Assembly: GCA_034432795.1 (NCBI GenBank)
Contig: DAOUBF010000070.1
Span: forward strand, 1-61,110
Source of the DNA: DAOUBF01 sp034432795
GTDB taxonomy: Bacteria > Chloroflexota > Anaerolineae > DSLN01
Direction: 5' to 3'
DNA length: 61,110 bases
In this document: positions 26,620 to 34,666 of the stretch, piece after piece
Numbering within the stretch: the stretch's first letter is position 1
How the letters are laid out: each line of letters starts with the position of its first letter
Translations under genes and position numbers: made by a program
Notes under the pieces: model-generated
What the model was told of the DNA's origin: nothing
The model's database searches: none
Seen by the model: only the letters and a program-made list of their open reading frames with translations

Positions 26620-28392
26620 TTAACCTCCTACCCTGGTCAGCCAGGCCTGAGCTTGGGCTGCACACGCTTCAGGGTCGTCCGGGAGGTGCAGAGGTCGGCC
26701 CCGCAGGTCCACGATCAGGCCTACCGCGCCGCCGGTGACCATGACCTGTCCGTGCTCCAGGCCCTCCAGCTTCAAGCCGCTGGCCAGTTCCAGCGCCACC
26801 GGCACCTCCTCCCCGGCTGGCAGCGGCACGACCTCCAGCTCCCCATAGGGCACCTCCACCTCCAACGGGCCGCCCGCCGGGTGCTTCAGGCGCAGGCGCA
26901 GGCCAGGCTCACCAGGCACGCCGCTGCCGGACGGCACAATCGCGGTCCCCAACGAGAGCAGCCCGCCCTTCTCCAGCACCTGCACCACCGCAATCGGCTG
27001 GATCAGCCCAACGGCCCCTAGTGCCGGCATCAACCCGTTCACATCGGCCAGCAATTGGACAACCCCAACCGGCTGGACGGCGTCCAGCAGCGCCAGGGCG
27101 GTCTGGCCGGGGCGCGGCGCCCGCGCCAGCGTGCTGCCCGCCGCGATAACGGACGACGGACGACGGATGAGAGATGACTGCCCTCCGTCTTGCGCCCCCC
27201 GTCCCCCGTCCTCCAGGGTGATGCGGATGGCCTCACGGGCCAATGCCTGCTCCAAGGCAACCTCTCTGGCCTCCTGGGGTACCGTGGCGGGATAAAGGGC
27301 CTTGTTCCGGGCGAAATTATGAACCTCGGCGGGGTCCAGCGGGAAAGGCAGCCAGCGGGCCACATCGGCAGGGGAGACGGCCTCCAACAGGCGGGCAGCG
27401 CTATGGCCCACGCCCACATCGGCCCGCACCCGCAGGTCCAGCCTGCCCCCATCGCCAAAGGCGACGGCAGTGGCCGCGCTGCCCACGTCCACGCCCAGGA
27501 CGCGGCTGCCCCCCTGCCGCGCCGAGAGGAATTGCACGACCCGCCCGAAAGCCCGCGCCGTAGGTAGCGCCGGTTGCGTGCTCCACGCGCTGATGTGGTC
27601 AAAACCCGGCACATAAGCAAGCTGGCGCGCTTCGTAAAGCGCTTCCAACTGGCTCTGGAGGGGTTGCAGGCGCTCCACATCCAGGCGCGGGCGGATATTG
27701 TCCGTCACCACCAGTGGCACGTGCCCGTTGATCAGGTCATGGAGTTGCGCGTGCAGCGCGCTATTGCCCGCGTAGAGGAGGGTGGGGGGCAGAGATGAAG
27801 CCTCGGCGAGGCCCGGTGAAGTTCGCGGGCCAATGCGGCCCGAACGACACTGGGCAGCGATCAGCGTCGCTTTCACCAGCCGCTGTACCGCGCCGTTCGC
27901 GCCCCCCTCTGTCCCACCGACCACGAGAACGGCATCCGCCTGGCGGTTGGCCAGCAATTCTATCCGCCCGCCCATATCGCGCCCATCGTTGAGGCTGATG
28001 ACCTCTTCAATGCGGGTGTAGGTGGTCAAGGCCGCATGGCGCGCACTCGCCAGGTCAAACTCTTCCATCAACCCGGCCAGGATCAGGCGCAACGGCTCGG
28101 CCACGCTGGCGGTGAGGACGCATACATCCACGCCGGTGGTCACATGACGGCTGCCCACGATCAGCCTGCCATGCTCATCCAGCAGCGGGCGGGCGATGAT
28201 AGTCTGGATCTGCACAATGGCGCGGCGCACGCCCTCCGCCAGATTCAGGACCGGCGGTTCGGCGGTGGTTGGGGCTGTGGCGCGGGCGACCATGCGGTAC
28301 ACCCCATCCACGACATCCAACAACACGGCATGGGTATGGACACTGCCGCAGTCCACCGCCAGAATGGAAATGGGCGAAAGTTCGTCCGTCAT
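26620..28392 (-). CDS. MutL-like (glutamate mutase L family) ASKHA ATPase
   Basis: 590 aa. The N-terminus ILAVDCGSVHTHAVLLD is an actin/Hsp70-type phosphate-1 loop, and further ASKHA motifs recur (VLGVDVGSAATAVAFGDGG). The family is named after MutL of glutamate mutase, a chaperone-like ATPase associated with B12-dependent mutases, but no mutase subunit is near. Here it sits among membrane proteins, so another job is likely. Residues about 393-415 come from a heptanucleotide-repeat insertion (DGGRGAQDGGQSSLIRRPSS). It starts 3 nt after the upstream membrane-protein gene. Confidence 0.75.
   Translation of the reverse strand: MTDELSPISILAVDCGSVHTHAVLLDVVDGVYRMVARATAPTTAEPPVLNLAEGVRRAIVQIQTIIARPLLDEHGRLIVGSRHVTTGVDVCVLTASVAEPLRLILAGLMEEFDLASARHAALTTYTRIEEVISLNDGRDMGGRIELLANRQADAVLVVGGTEGGANGAVQRLVKATLIAAQCRSGRIGPRTSPGLAEASSLPPTLLYAGNSALHAQLHDLINGHVPLVVTDNIRPRLDVERLQPLQSQLEALYEARQLAYVPGFDHISAWSTQPALPTARAFGRVVQFLSARQGGSRVLGVDVGSAATAVAFGDGGRLDLRVRADVGVGHSAARLLEAVSPADVARWLPFPLDPAEVHNFARNKALYPATVPQEAREVALEQALAREAIRITLEDGGRGAQDGGQSSLIRRPSSVIAAGSTLARAPRPGQTALALLDAVQPVGVVQLLADVNGLMPALGAVGLIQPIAVVQVLEKGGLLSLGTAIVPSGSGVPGEPGLRLRLKHPAGGPLEVEVPYGELEVVPLPAGEEVPVALELASGLKLEGLEHGQVMVTGGAVGLIVDLRGRPLHLPDDPEACAAQAQAWLTRVGG
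27150..27214. repeat. Heptanucleotide-repeat insertion inside the MutL-like gene
   Basis: GGACGACGGACGACGG at one end and CCGTCCCCCGTCC at the other, in inverted arrangement, are inserted in frame. This is the same family as 13841-13900 and 21550-21609. Confidence 0.75.
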
Positions 28393-28395
28393 GGC

Positions 28396-29064
28396 TTAAC
28401 TGATCACCCCCAGTGTGCGCAAGACAAAGGCCACCCGTTCAGCCAGGACAGCAATGCTGGCGACCAGTGCCCCCGCGTACAGCGAGCCGAAAGCCACCAT
28501 CAGGAACAACCGGCCCACCCGTGCCGCCAGCGACGGCAGACGCTGGGCCATGGACGACGAACCGCCCTCTGTCGTCCGCCGCCCGATAAAGGTGAAGGCC
28601 ATCAGTGTTGTGATCGTCCCGATAAGCGCCCAAAAGGCCACCCAGGCCACGCTGCCTCGCCTGTCCAGCGGGAAGGGATTGAGCGAGGCGGTGGCCGCGC
28701 CCGTCTGCGGCAGCAACGTGCCCAATACGGCCCCGCCGATGGCCACCGCTGCCCCCACACCGATCAGAAAGGCCACCGCGATATGGCCCAGCCCGCCCAA
28801 CCTGGCGCTCATCTTGGTGAGGAGCAGCGCCCCCAGCACCAGCGGCACGAATGCCACCAATCGTTCCACTGCGCTGCCGGTCAACAGCGGGGCGATCAGC
28901 CGGGGCTGGAGCACACTGGCCCAGCCCACTACCAGCGCATAAGCCAGGGTGACGCCGATAAGCACGTGCAGCGCCAGGCGATACAGCGGGTTATCGCCAA
29001 TGACCACGCTGAAGATCAACAGCGTCAACCCAAACGCGACCCAGGTCCCAATCGTTTCTATCAT
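28396..29064 (-). CDS. Integral membrane protein with about six segments
   Basis: 222 aa with hydrophobic segments at about 5-23, 27-52, 69-84, 92-117, 137-159 and 185-214. The loop after the fifth segment (RRTTEGGSSSM) is encoded by a weak heptanucleotide repeat. No known family motif is recognised. Its ATG overlaps the end of the zinc-ribbon gene by 4 nt and its stop is 3 nt before the MutL-like gene, so it is part of a tightly packed operon. Confidence 0.65.
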   Translation of the reverse strand: MIETIGTWVAFGLTLLIFSVVIGDNPLYRLALHVLIGVTLAYALVVGWASVLQPRLIAPLLTGSAVERLVAFVPLVLGALLLTKMSARLGGLGHIAVAFLIGVGAAVAIGGAVLGTLLPQTGAATASLNPFPLDRRGSVAWVAFWALIGTITTLMAFTFIGRRTTEGGSSSMAQRLPSLAARVGRLFLMVAFGSLYAGALVASIAVLAERVAFVLRTLGVIS

Positions 29065-31085
29065 AAGACCTCACCTTTGAGGTTTGACGTTTGATGCTGG
29101 CCCTGTGGCCTGTCGCCCGTCGTCCGTCGTCTGTCATCCATGATCCGCCGTACCAGCGCGGCCAGCGCCCCGATGACCAGGACCAACCAGGCCACCCCCT
29201 GGGCGAAACCTTGAGCTTCCCGCAGGTGCGTGGCGAGAGCGGGTTTGCCGGTGAGGGTCTCATAGCTATCGGCGCCCGGCAGGCCGGCGACCAGGCCCTT
29301 AAGCTGGCCGCTCTCGTAGTACGGGCGAGCGAGCGGCTCCACCGAGGCACTGGTAGCGGCAATGATCGGCAGGTTGGGGAAGGCCGTCCCCACCTGCTCC
29401 ACCCAGTCGCGCAGACTAAGCGCATCGGAGGAGAGCACCACCAATGCCTGCGCCTGCGCTAGCGAGACCAGGCCCTGCGCTCCCGGTTTGGCCCAGGGAT
29501 TCCCCCCATCCACATAGTCGCGGTTCAGGATGGCCGGGTTCAGGGCGAAGGCACTCAGGCCCACCGGCCCACCGGGCAAATAGCCCAGGTTCACGGCCCG
29601 TTCGCCATAGCGCACGTTCGCGCCCTCTGCGGCCAGCGCATCCAGGGCCATCTGGGCCAGCGCCGGCCCCATCGGACGCGTGCTCAGCGCGATGACATGC
29701 GCGTTACGGTCGGCCAGATGGCGCAACAGCGCCAGCGCCAGCGGCCCCATCTCGCCACTGGAAGCGGTCTCATAATCAAAGGCCACCAGGACAGGCGACT
29801 CCGGGCGCAAGCCCTGGATGATTTGATAGGCCGATTGTGTGGGCGCGGTGGCTTCGGGCGCGGGCAATAGGCCCGGCTGAAGCACAAGGGCCACGACGAT
29901 AGCTGCCAACAAAGCCAGCGCCACGCTCCAGCGCTCCACCCAGGCCCACCAGTTGCGAGGGGAGGGCAATGGCTCCGGCAACGGCTCCGGCCCGGCGGTC
30001 AGGAGAGAGCGGAGGAGTTCGGCCTGGGCGGCCTGCTCCTCGGTGACGATCAGGCCGGGCACGGCGGCGCCCAGGCGCGGCACCGCCACAATCGGCTCGG
30101 CGGGCAGGATGACCGGCATCCCGGCCAGCGGCCTGGCGTCGGCCTCGCTGGAGACGGCGCTATCGCCCGGCGGCGCCACAATTGGCCCGACGGCCTGCAT
30201 GGCCTGCAGCCAGGCGGGCAACTCTGCCTGGGCCACCTCCGGCTCTGCCGCAGCCGGTTCAGCCCCATCCGATTCGGCGGGCAGGGCGCCCTGGGTCTCC
30301 TCAGCCCAGGGCGAGAGCGCCTCCGGCGAAAGCCAGGCGGGGGCTTCGGCGGCGGGCAATTCAGGCGCTGCATCCCCCTCAGGCACCCCCTCCACAGCCC
30401 CCTCGCCGCTGGCGCCAGCTTCAGATGCCCCCTCAGGCGACATTTCCGCCGGCGTCGCCAGCATATCCGGTACACCGATCTGTGTGATGAGTTCGCCCAA
30501 CCACGCCGGCATCTCACCTGGCGGCGCGACCTCAGTGCCTTCCAACGCCAGGCTCAAATCGGCCTCCCCTGGCGGCTCCTCCGCAGGCAGCCACTCCGGG
30601 CGTTCCGGCGGCTCACTCACCTGCTCCTCAACAGCCGCCTGGACAGGCACAACGGCCATGCCTTCCAGCCAGGGGGGGAGTTCAGCGGCAGTGCCCTCCT
30701 GGAGAGAGGCCGCCGTCTCACTTTCAGCTAGGGGGGCGCTATCCTCAGGCCCCCCGGTCGTCTCAGACGCTTCACGCTCAATCTGGGCCAGCCACTCCGG
30801 CAACGCCGCGTCCTGGCCATCGGGCGGAGCCGGGGACGGCTCAGGCATGTAACCGTTTCCGCTGCTGCCGTTGCCCTCGGCTACAGCGGACGCCGCGCTC
30901 TCTATCTGTTGCGACAACGGCTCATACATATCACCGCAGTCCTGGCAGGTAGCGTTCAGCATAGAGTTCACCGCGCCGCAGGTGCGACAACGCCAGGCCG
31001 GCTCTACCGGCAGAGCCACCCCACAGGCCGCGCAATAGGCACGTTCATCGTTGTTTTCTGCACCACAAGTCGGGCAAATCACCAT
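29061..31085 (-). CDS. Zinc-ribbon membrane protein with acidic linker
   Basis: 674 aa. Two zinc ribbons open the protein: CPTC...CAAC (about 4-21) and CRTC...CQDC (about 33-51). A long Glu/Pro/Ala-rich disordered linker follows (about 55-380), containing repeated LPEWLAQ/LPAWLQAM-like short hydrophobic motifs. A membrane segment lies at about 388-410 (WSVALALLAAIVVALVL), then a soluble alpha/beta domain (about 425-625), and a second membrane segment near 632-648. The tail encodes heptanucleotide repeats (RRIMDDRRRTTGD). The function is unknown; the repeated WL motifs could dock partner proteins. Confidence 0.65.
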   Translation of the reverse strand: MVICPTCGAENNDERAYCAACGVALPVEPAWRCRTCGAVNSMLNATCQDCGDMYEPLSQQIESAASAVAEGNGSSGNGYMPEPSPAPPDGQDAALPEWLAQIEREASETTGGPEDSAPLAESETAASLQEGTAAELPPWLEGMAVVPVQAAVEEQVSEPPERPEWLPAEEPPGEADLSLALEGTEVAPPGEMPAWLGELITQIGVPDMLATPAEMSPEGASEAGASGEGAVEGVPEGDAAPELPAAEAPAWLSPEALSPWAEETQGALPAESDGAEPAAAEPEVAQAELPAWLQAMQAVGPIVAPPGDSAVSSEADARPLAGMPVILPAEPIVAVPRLGAAVPGLIVTEEQAAQAELLRSLLTAGPEPLPEPLPSPRNWWAWVERWSVALALLAAIVVALVLQPGLLPAPEATAPTQSAYQIIQGLRPESPVLVAFDYETASSGEMGPLALALLRHLADRNAHVIALSTRPMGPALAQMALDALAAEGANVRYGERAVNLGYLPGGPVGLSAFALNPAILNRDYVDGGNPWAKPGAQGLVSLAQAQALVVLSSDALSLRDWVEQVGTAFPNLPIIAATSASVEPLARPYYESGQLKGLVAGLPGADSYETLTGKPALATHLREAQGFAQGVAWLVLVIGALAALVRRIMDDRRRTTGDRPQGQHQTSNLKGEVL
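29115..29140. repeat. Heptanucleotide repeats at the end of the zinc-ribbon gene
   Basis: CCCGTCGTCCGTCGTCTGTC is a degenerate GTCGTCC heptamer run encoding the C-terminal tail of the zinc-ribbon membrane protein. Confidence 0.6.
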
Positions 31086-31150
31086 TTACCTTGATCCCTG
31101 CCACCCAAGGTGACATCATGGAATAATCCGTTGAGTGCCATCGTCCGTCA

Positions 31151-31765
31151 TTATCCACTCTGTGGTCGGTCCACACCGATGAGCAGGCGCAGGCCGGTAG
31201 CCAGCGCCCCCAGGGCGACGCCCAGAATCAGGCCACGTGCGCCGCCCGCCGCCGGGCCGCTCACCACGCCCTCCTTCAGCCCCGCCAACACACCCGATAG
31301 CTCCCCAGGGAGGGGGAGTGCCGCCGCCAGTACGATCAGCGCAGCCACGATCAGGATCACCATCCCGACAGAACGCTGCTGGCGCAGGGCACGATAGCCA
31401 GCCAGGACGAGAAAGACCGCCAGCGTCGCCATCAGGGCCGATTCCAGCGGCAATTGGACGTATTGAAAGAGTGCCGTCATCCAGGGGCCGCCCGGCCCGG
31501 CTCCCTCATAGATCGCCACGCCCAGGACCGCCAGGAAGCTTAAGAGCAGCGCGGCGCTATAGGGCGCGTTCCGCCCCGCCAGGCGGCTCAGGTGAATGGA
31601 GAAAATATTCCCGATACCTATGAGCAGGGCGAACACCGCCAGAATGGTCGCCCAATCTACGAAGGCGAACCGCAAGCTGACCAGAATGGGCTGATCCAGA
31701 AACAACCCCAGCAAGGTGATGATGCCGACGCCGATAGCCAGTGCTGTAGGGACAACCCGCTTCAC
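31151..31765 (-). CDS. Integral membrane protein with about six segments
   Basis: 204 aa from a GTG at 31765, preferred because GGAGGGAGG precedes it and it starts 10 nt after the upstream stop; an ATG at 31846 would overlap the upstream gene. Six hydrophobic segments are seen (PTALAIGVGIITLLGLFL; TILAVFALLIGIGNIFSIH; and four more). No family motif is recognised. It sits between the DUF6754-like protein and the zinc-ribbon protein. Confidence 0.6.
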   Translation of the reverse strand: MKRVVPTALAIGVGIITLLGLFLDQPILVSLRFAFVDWATILAVFALLIGIGNIFSIHLSRLAGRNAPYSAALLLSFLAVLGVAIYEGAGPGGPWMTALFQYVQLPLESALMATLAVFLVLAGYRALRQQRSVGMVILIVAALIVLAAALPLPGELSGVLAGLKEGVVSGPAAGGARGLILGVALGALATGLRLLIGVDRPQSG

Positions 31766-31775
31766 GCCTCCCTCC

Positions 31776-32522
31776 TTAGACCACGCCGAGTGTGCGCAGC
31801 AGAGCGCCGATGAGCATCGCGCCAATAAGGACCATCCGCCAGACATCCTGGGTCATCAGGCTGGCGACGTGGCTGGGCTCCTGGCACAAATAGGCCCCCG
31901 CCGCGAAAATCTCCTCACCGACGATAGTGGGCGCGCCTGCGGTCACCGTCATCACCGCCTGTCCCAGCGGATCGGCGCTCCCGGCCATCTGCATGGCGCC
32001 GGCCTCTTCGCCGGCCTGTAGCAGCAGCGCCGCCTCTGGGCCGAACGCGCCAATCGCCACATTCGCCAGGGGCTTTTGATCGCGCAGCAGCGCGCCGGTG
32101 GCAGCAGCATAGGCCAGCGGGCGCGGCGCGACCAGCAAGGCGGCATCGCGGGGTAGCGCCATGCGGCTGTGGCGCTCGGCCCGCCTGACCGCGTCCAGCG
32201 CTACCGGCAGGAGCGTGGGGTCGGCCACAGTGACAATGGGCGGCGCATCCGGACTCGTAGTCGGGTCGGCCAGGAGGCTCAACACGGGCCAGGCGGCCAG
32301 GCTCACCGCCGTGTCCACCCCTCCGATGCCCCCGGTGCCCATAGACAGATGCAGGCGCTGGCCGGTCTCCACCGCCTGGCCGAGTTGACGCCTGATCAGG
32401 TCGTAGGCGGGGATGGGGCGCAGATGAGGCGCGACACCAGCGCGAATGCGCATCTTAAAAAACACCATCAGGCCGATAAACACCAGAACGACGATCACAC
32501 CAATGGATTGAGAGATGTCCAT
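31776..32522 (-). CDS. DUF6754-like membrane protein
   Basis: 248 aa. One N-terminal membrane segment (about 5-22) and one C-terminal (about 228-245) flank a soluble domain. That domain carries the block LSMGTGGIGGVDTAVSLAAW and GAFGPEAALLLQAGEEAGAMQMAGSADPLGQAVMTVTA, which I recognise as a family seen in Chloroflexota (annotated DUF6754). The function is unknown. It is the second gene of the seven-gene operon. Confidence 0.6.
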   Translation of the reverse strand: MDISQSIGVIVVLVFIGLMVFFKMRIRAGVAPHLRPIPAYDLIRRQLGQAVETGQRLHLSMGTGGIGGVDTAVSLAAWPVLSLLADPTTSPDAPPIVTVADPTLLPVALDAVRRAERHSRMALPRDAALLVAPRPLAYAAATGALLRDQKPLANVAIGAFGPEAALLLQAGEEAGAMQMAGSADPLGQAVMTVTAGAPTIVGEEIFAAGAYLCQEPSHVASLMTQDVWRMVLIGAMLIGALLRTLGVV

Positions 32523-32561
32523 CGCCTACCCTGCTTTCGCCTCAATATGTTCCCCCACCTG

Positions 32562-32843
32562 TTATGCCGACCGCCGCGACGCATCTGCAAGCCGGGCAGC
32601 CAGGCGTTCGCCAAGCTCCGGCTCCTCAAACAATAAGGCCCACTCGGCCAGGCGAGCCGGGTCCACCCAGCCCGCCAGCGCCGGTTGAGCCAGCCAGAGC
32701 GCCTGGCCGACCAGCCAGGTCAGCGGCCCGAGAACAGGCAACAACCACAGCAAAGCCTCGGCCAGCGGCCCTCCGCCATGATGTTGGAGTGCCGCGGCCA
32801 TCGCTGCGATCAGTTCCTCGCGCCGCGCTGCCGTCAGATGCAT
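32562..32843 (-). CDS. Small hypothetical protein, first gene of the MutL-like operon
   Basis: 93 aa, Ala/Leu-rich, with an amphipathic or membrane-associated stretch (ALLWLLPVLGPLTWLVGQALWLA, about 30-52). It is 39 nt upstream of the DUF6754-like gene on the same strand. No family is recognised. Short length and composition leave some doubt that it is translated. Confidence 0.4.
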   Translation of the reverse strand: MHLTAARREELIAAMAAALQHHGGGPLAEALLWLLPVLGPLTWLVGQALWLAQPALAGWVDPARLAEWALLFEEPELGERLAARLADASRRSA

Positions 32844-33075
32844 ACAGGCTTTGAATGCTCAGTTTTATGCGCTTTGTGCCCGCCACGCTTCGTTAAAAGC
32901 GCGCACTGCTCAAAGCTGAGCGTTATCATAACATCCGAAGCGGAGGGTTGTAAATATGACCGTAGTCCCCGTAGGGTGCAAGTCTCTGTGCCCGCTTATG
33001 TTGTGCCGGGAAGCCCATGGGAATCTACGCCACGTCAGCGTGAATGGAGGCTCTCCGTGCGTGGAATGCCGGTCG

Positions 33076-33216
33076 TAGGCCGGGTTTCCCTCCCCGATGT
33101 AGGGCAGGTTTCCATACCTGCCGCTCTTCGGGACATGGCTGCCGCTCTGCGGCGGCTATGGAAAGCCGCCCTACAGGCCCGCCTCGCCCATCCCGCCATT
33201 TATGAGAGGATCTCAA
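33076..33216. repeat. Dispersed two-hairpin repeat, copy C
   Basis: Third copy of the repeat at 1-144, including the shared tail TATGAGAGGATCTCAA. It lies in the 615-nt gap between the MutL-like operon and the BMP importer, directly upstream of the importer promoter. In the remaining left part of the gap (32844-33075) nothing is recognised. Confidence 0.8.
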
Positions 33217-33220
33217 GGAT

Positions 33221-33249
33221 TTGCCCCTGCTCTGAAATCCGTCTATAAT
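33221..33249 (+). promoter_or_regulatory. Promoter of the nucleoside importer operon
   Basis: TTGCCC (33221-33226), a 17-nt spacer and TATAAT (33244-33249) form a good sigma-70-type promoter. Transcription would start near 33256, giving a leader of about 200 nt. Confidence 0.55.
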
Positions 33250-33255
33250 CCAGGA

Positions 33256-33458
33256 TGGCTTGTATGGAAAGAAAGCGCGCACCTACACCAAAAGGAGGTG
33301 GTGAGCAGCCTGGAGACAACCCAGTTGGTCAGGCCATCCTGAGCCGATGTCCTGCCCCCAAATGTGGCGAAGGGCAGGGCAGCGCAGGATCAGACGCCGC
33401 GCCCGGCGATAGGCCGGGTGAGGATGGAAAGAACAACATCTCAAGGAGGAGAAAAGCC
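33256..33458 (+). ncRNA. Structured 5' leader, candidate regulatory RNA
   Basis: The leader contains several nested hairpins: CCT/GAC/AAC pairing with GTT/GTC/AGG around 33309-33333, CCTGCCC (33351-33357) with GGGCAGG (33372-33378) inside ATCCTG (33337-33342)/CAGGAT (33385-33390), and CCCGGC (33402-33407) with GCCGGG (33413-33418). AAGGAGG precedes the ATG. It does not match any riboswitch consensus I know. A cis-acting switch for purine uptake is inference. Confidence 0.35.
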
Positions 33459-34601
33459 ATGCGCAAATCATTCCTGAGCCTCATCAGCCTGATGGTGGTG
33501 CTGTCGTTGCTCCTGATCGCCTGTGGGCCTGCAACGCCCGCCGCAGCACCCACCCAGGCCCCTCAGCCGACCCAGCCGCCCACCCCAGAGAAAAAGTTCC
33601 TGGCCTGCCAGGTCACCGACGTGGGAGGCATTGATGACAAGAGCTTCAATGCCACCGCCTGGAAGGGCGTCCAGGACGCGATGGCCAAGCTCGGCATTGA
33701 CGGGCAATATCTGGAATCGCAACAGCAGACCGACTACGAGAAGAACATCAACGAGTTCGTCCAGAAGAAGTGTGATGCCATCATCACCGTTGGCTTCCTG
33801 CTGGGCGTAGCCACGGCGAAGGGCGCGCAGGCCAACCCCAACATCCCCTTCGCCATCGTGGACTACTCCTATCCGGACTGCTTCGGGCCGGACGCCAAGC
33901 CCGGCGAGACCTGCGGTTCAGATAAGGAAATCCCCAATGTGCTGGGCCTGACCTTCGCCACCGACCAGGCGGCCTTCCTGGCGGGCTACGTCGCGGCGGC
34001 GGTGAGCAAGACCGGCAAGGTGGGCACCTTCGGCGGCATCAAGATCCCGCCGGTGACCATCTTCATGGTCGGCTTTGAGTCCGGCGTCAAGTACTACAAC
34101 CAGAAGCACAATGCGAACGTCCAGGTCCTCGGCTGGAGCAACGAGACCCAGGAGGGCACGTTCGTGGGCAACTTTGAGAGCAAGGACGATGGCCGCCGCG
34201 TGGCCGAGTCGCTCATGCAAGAGGGCGCGGACATCATCCTGCCCGTTGCCGGGCCGGTGGGCCTGGGCAGCGCTGCCGCCGTCAAGGAGCGGGGCAACGC
34301 CTGGATCATCGGCGTGGACACCGACTGGACGGTGAGCGCGCCGGAGTTCGCCGACGTGACCCTGACCAGCGTGATGAAGAACATGGACGTGGCCGTGTTT
34401 GACTTCATCAAGGCGGTGAAGGAGGGCACGTTCAAGGGTGGCACGTATGTCGGCACGCTGGCGAACAACGGCGTGGGCATCGCCCCCTTCCATCAGGCCG
34501 AGAGCGTCGTCCCCGCGGAGATCAAGGCCGAACTGGAGCAGATCAAGGCGGACATCATCGCTGGTAAGATCAACACCGGCTGGCCGCTCCCGCAGAAGTA
34601 A
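33459..34601 (+). CDS. BMP-family ABC transporter substrate-binding lipoprotein
   Basis: 380 aa from the ATG at 33459 (MRKSFLSLISLMVV), which has a strong ribosome binding site and a lipoprotein signal ending LLLIAC; the 68-codon upstream extension was rejected. A Thr/Pro linker is followed by a PnrA/BmpA-type (PF02608) domain: TDVGGIDDKSFNATAWKGV, GFLLGVATAKGAQANPN, IGVDTDW. These proteins bind purine nucleosides. It heads an operon with one ATPase and two permeases. Confidence 0.9.
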   Translation: MRKSFLSLISLMVVLSLLLIACGPATPAAAPTQAPQPTQPPTPEKKFLACQVTDVGGIDDKSFNATAWKGVQDAMAKLGIDGQYLESQQQTDYEKNINEFVQKKCDAIITVGFLLGVATAKGAQANPNIPFAIVDYSYPDCFGPDAKPGETCGSDKEIPNVLGLTFATDQAAFLAGYVAAAVSKTGKVGTFGGIKIPPVTIFMVGFESGVKYYNQKHNANVQVLGWSNETQEGTFVGNFESKDDGRRVAESLMQEGADIILPVAGPVGLGSAAAVKERGNAWIIGVDTDWTVSAPEFADVTLTSVMKNMDVAVFDFIKAVKEGTFKGGTYVGTLANNGVGIAPFHQAESVVPAEIKAELEQIKADIIAGKINTGWPLPQK

Positions 34602-34605
34602 ACAG

Positions 34606-34660
34606 ACGATGGAAGACGGAGGACGGAGGGCCGAGCCTGTCCTCCGTCCTCCGTCGCGTG
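34606..34660. repeat. Heptanucleotide-repeat hairpin between importer genes
   Basis: GACGGAGGACGGAGG (34615-34629) faces its complement ending at 34655 (TCCTCCGTCCTCCGTC). It forms a stem of about 15 bp in the 65-nt gap between the binding-protein gene and the ATPase gene. It could stabilise the upstream mRNA and raise binding-protein levels relative to the other subunits, which is inference. Confidence 0.7.
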
Positions 34661-34666
34661 TAAACT

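Noticed and set aside
32930..33075. Known riboswitch (cobalamin-, SAM- or purine-type) upstream of the importer
   Set aside because: The conserved boxes of these classes were looked for by eye and not found.
33255..33458. 68-codon upstream extension of the BMP protein, or a separate small gene
   Set aside because: The lipoprotein signal begins at 33459 with a strong Shine-Dalgarno; the upstream codons coincide with structured leader sequence.
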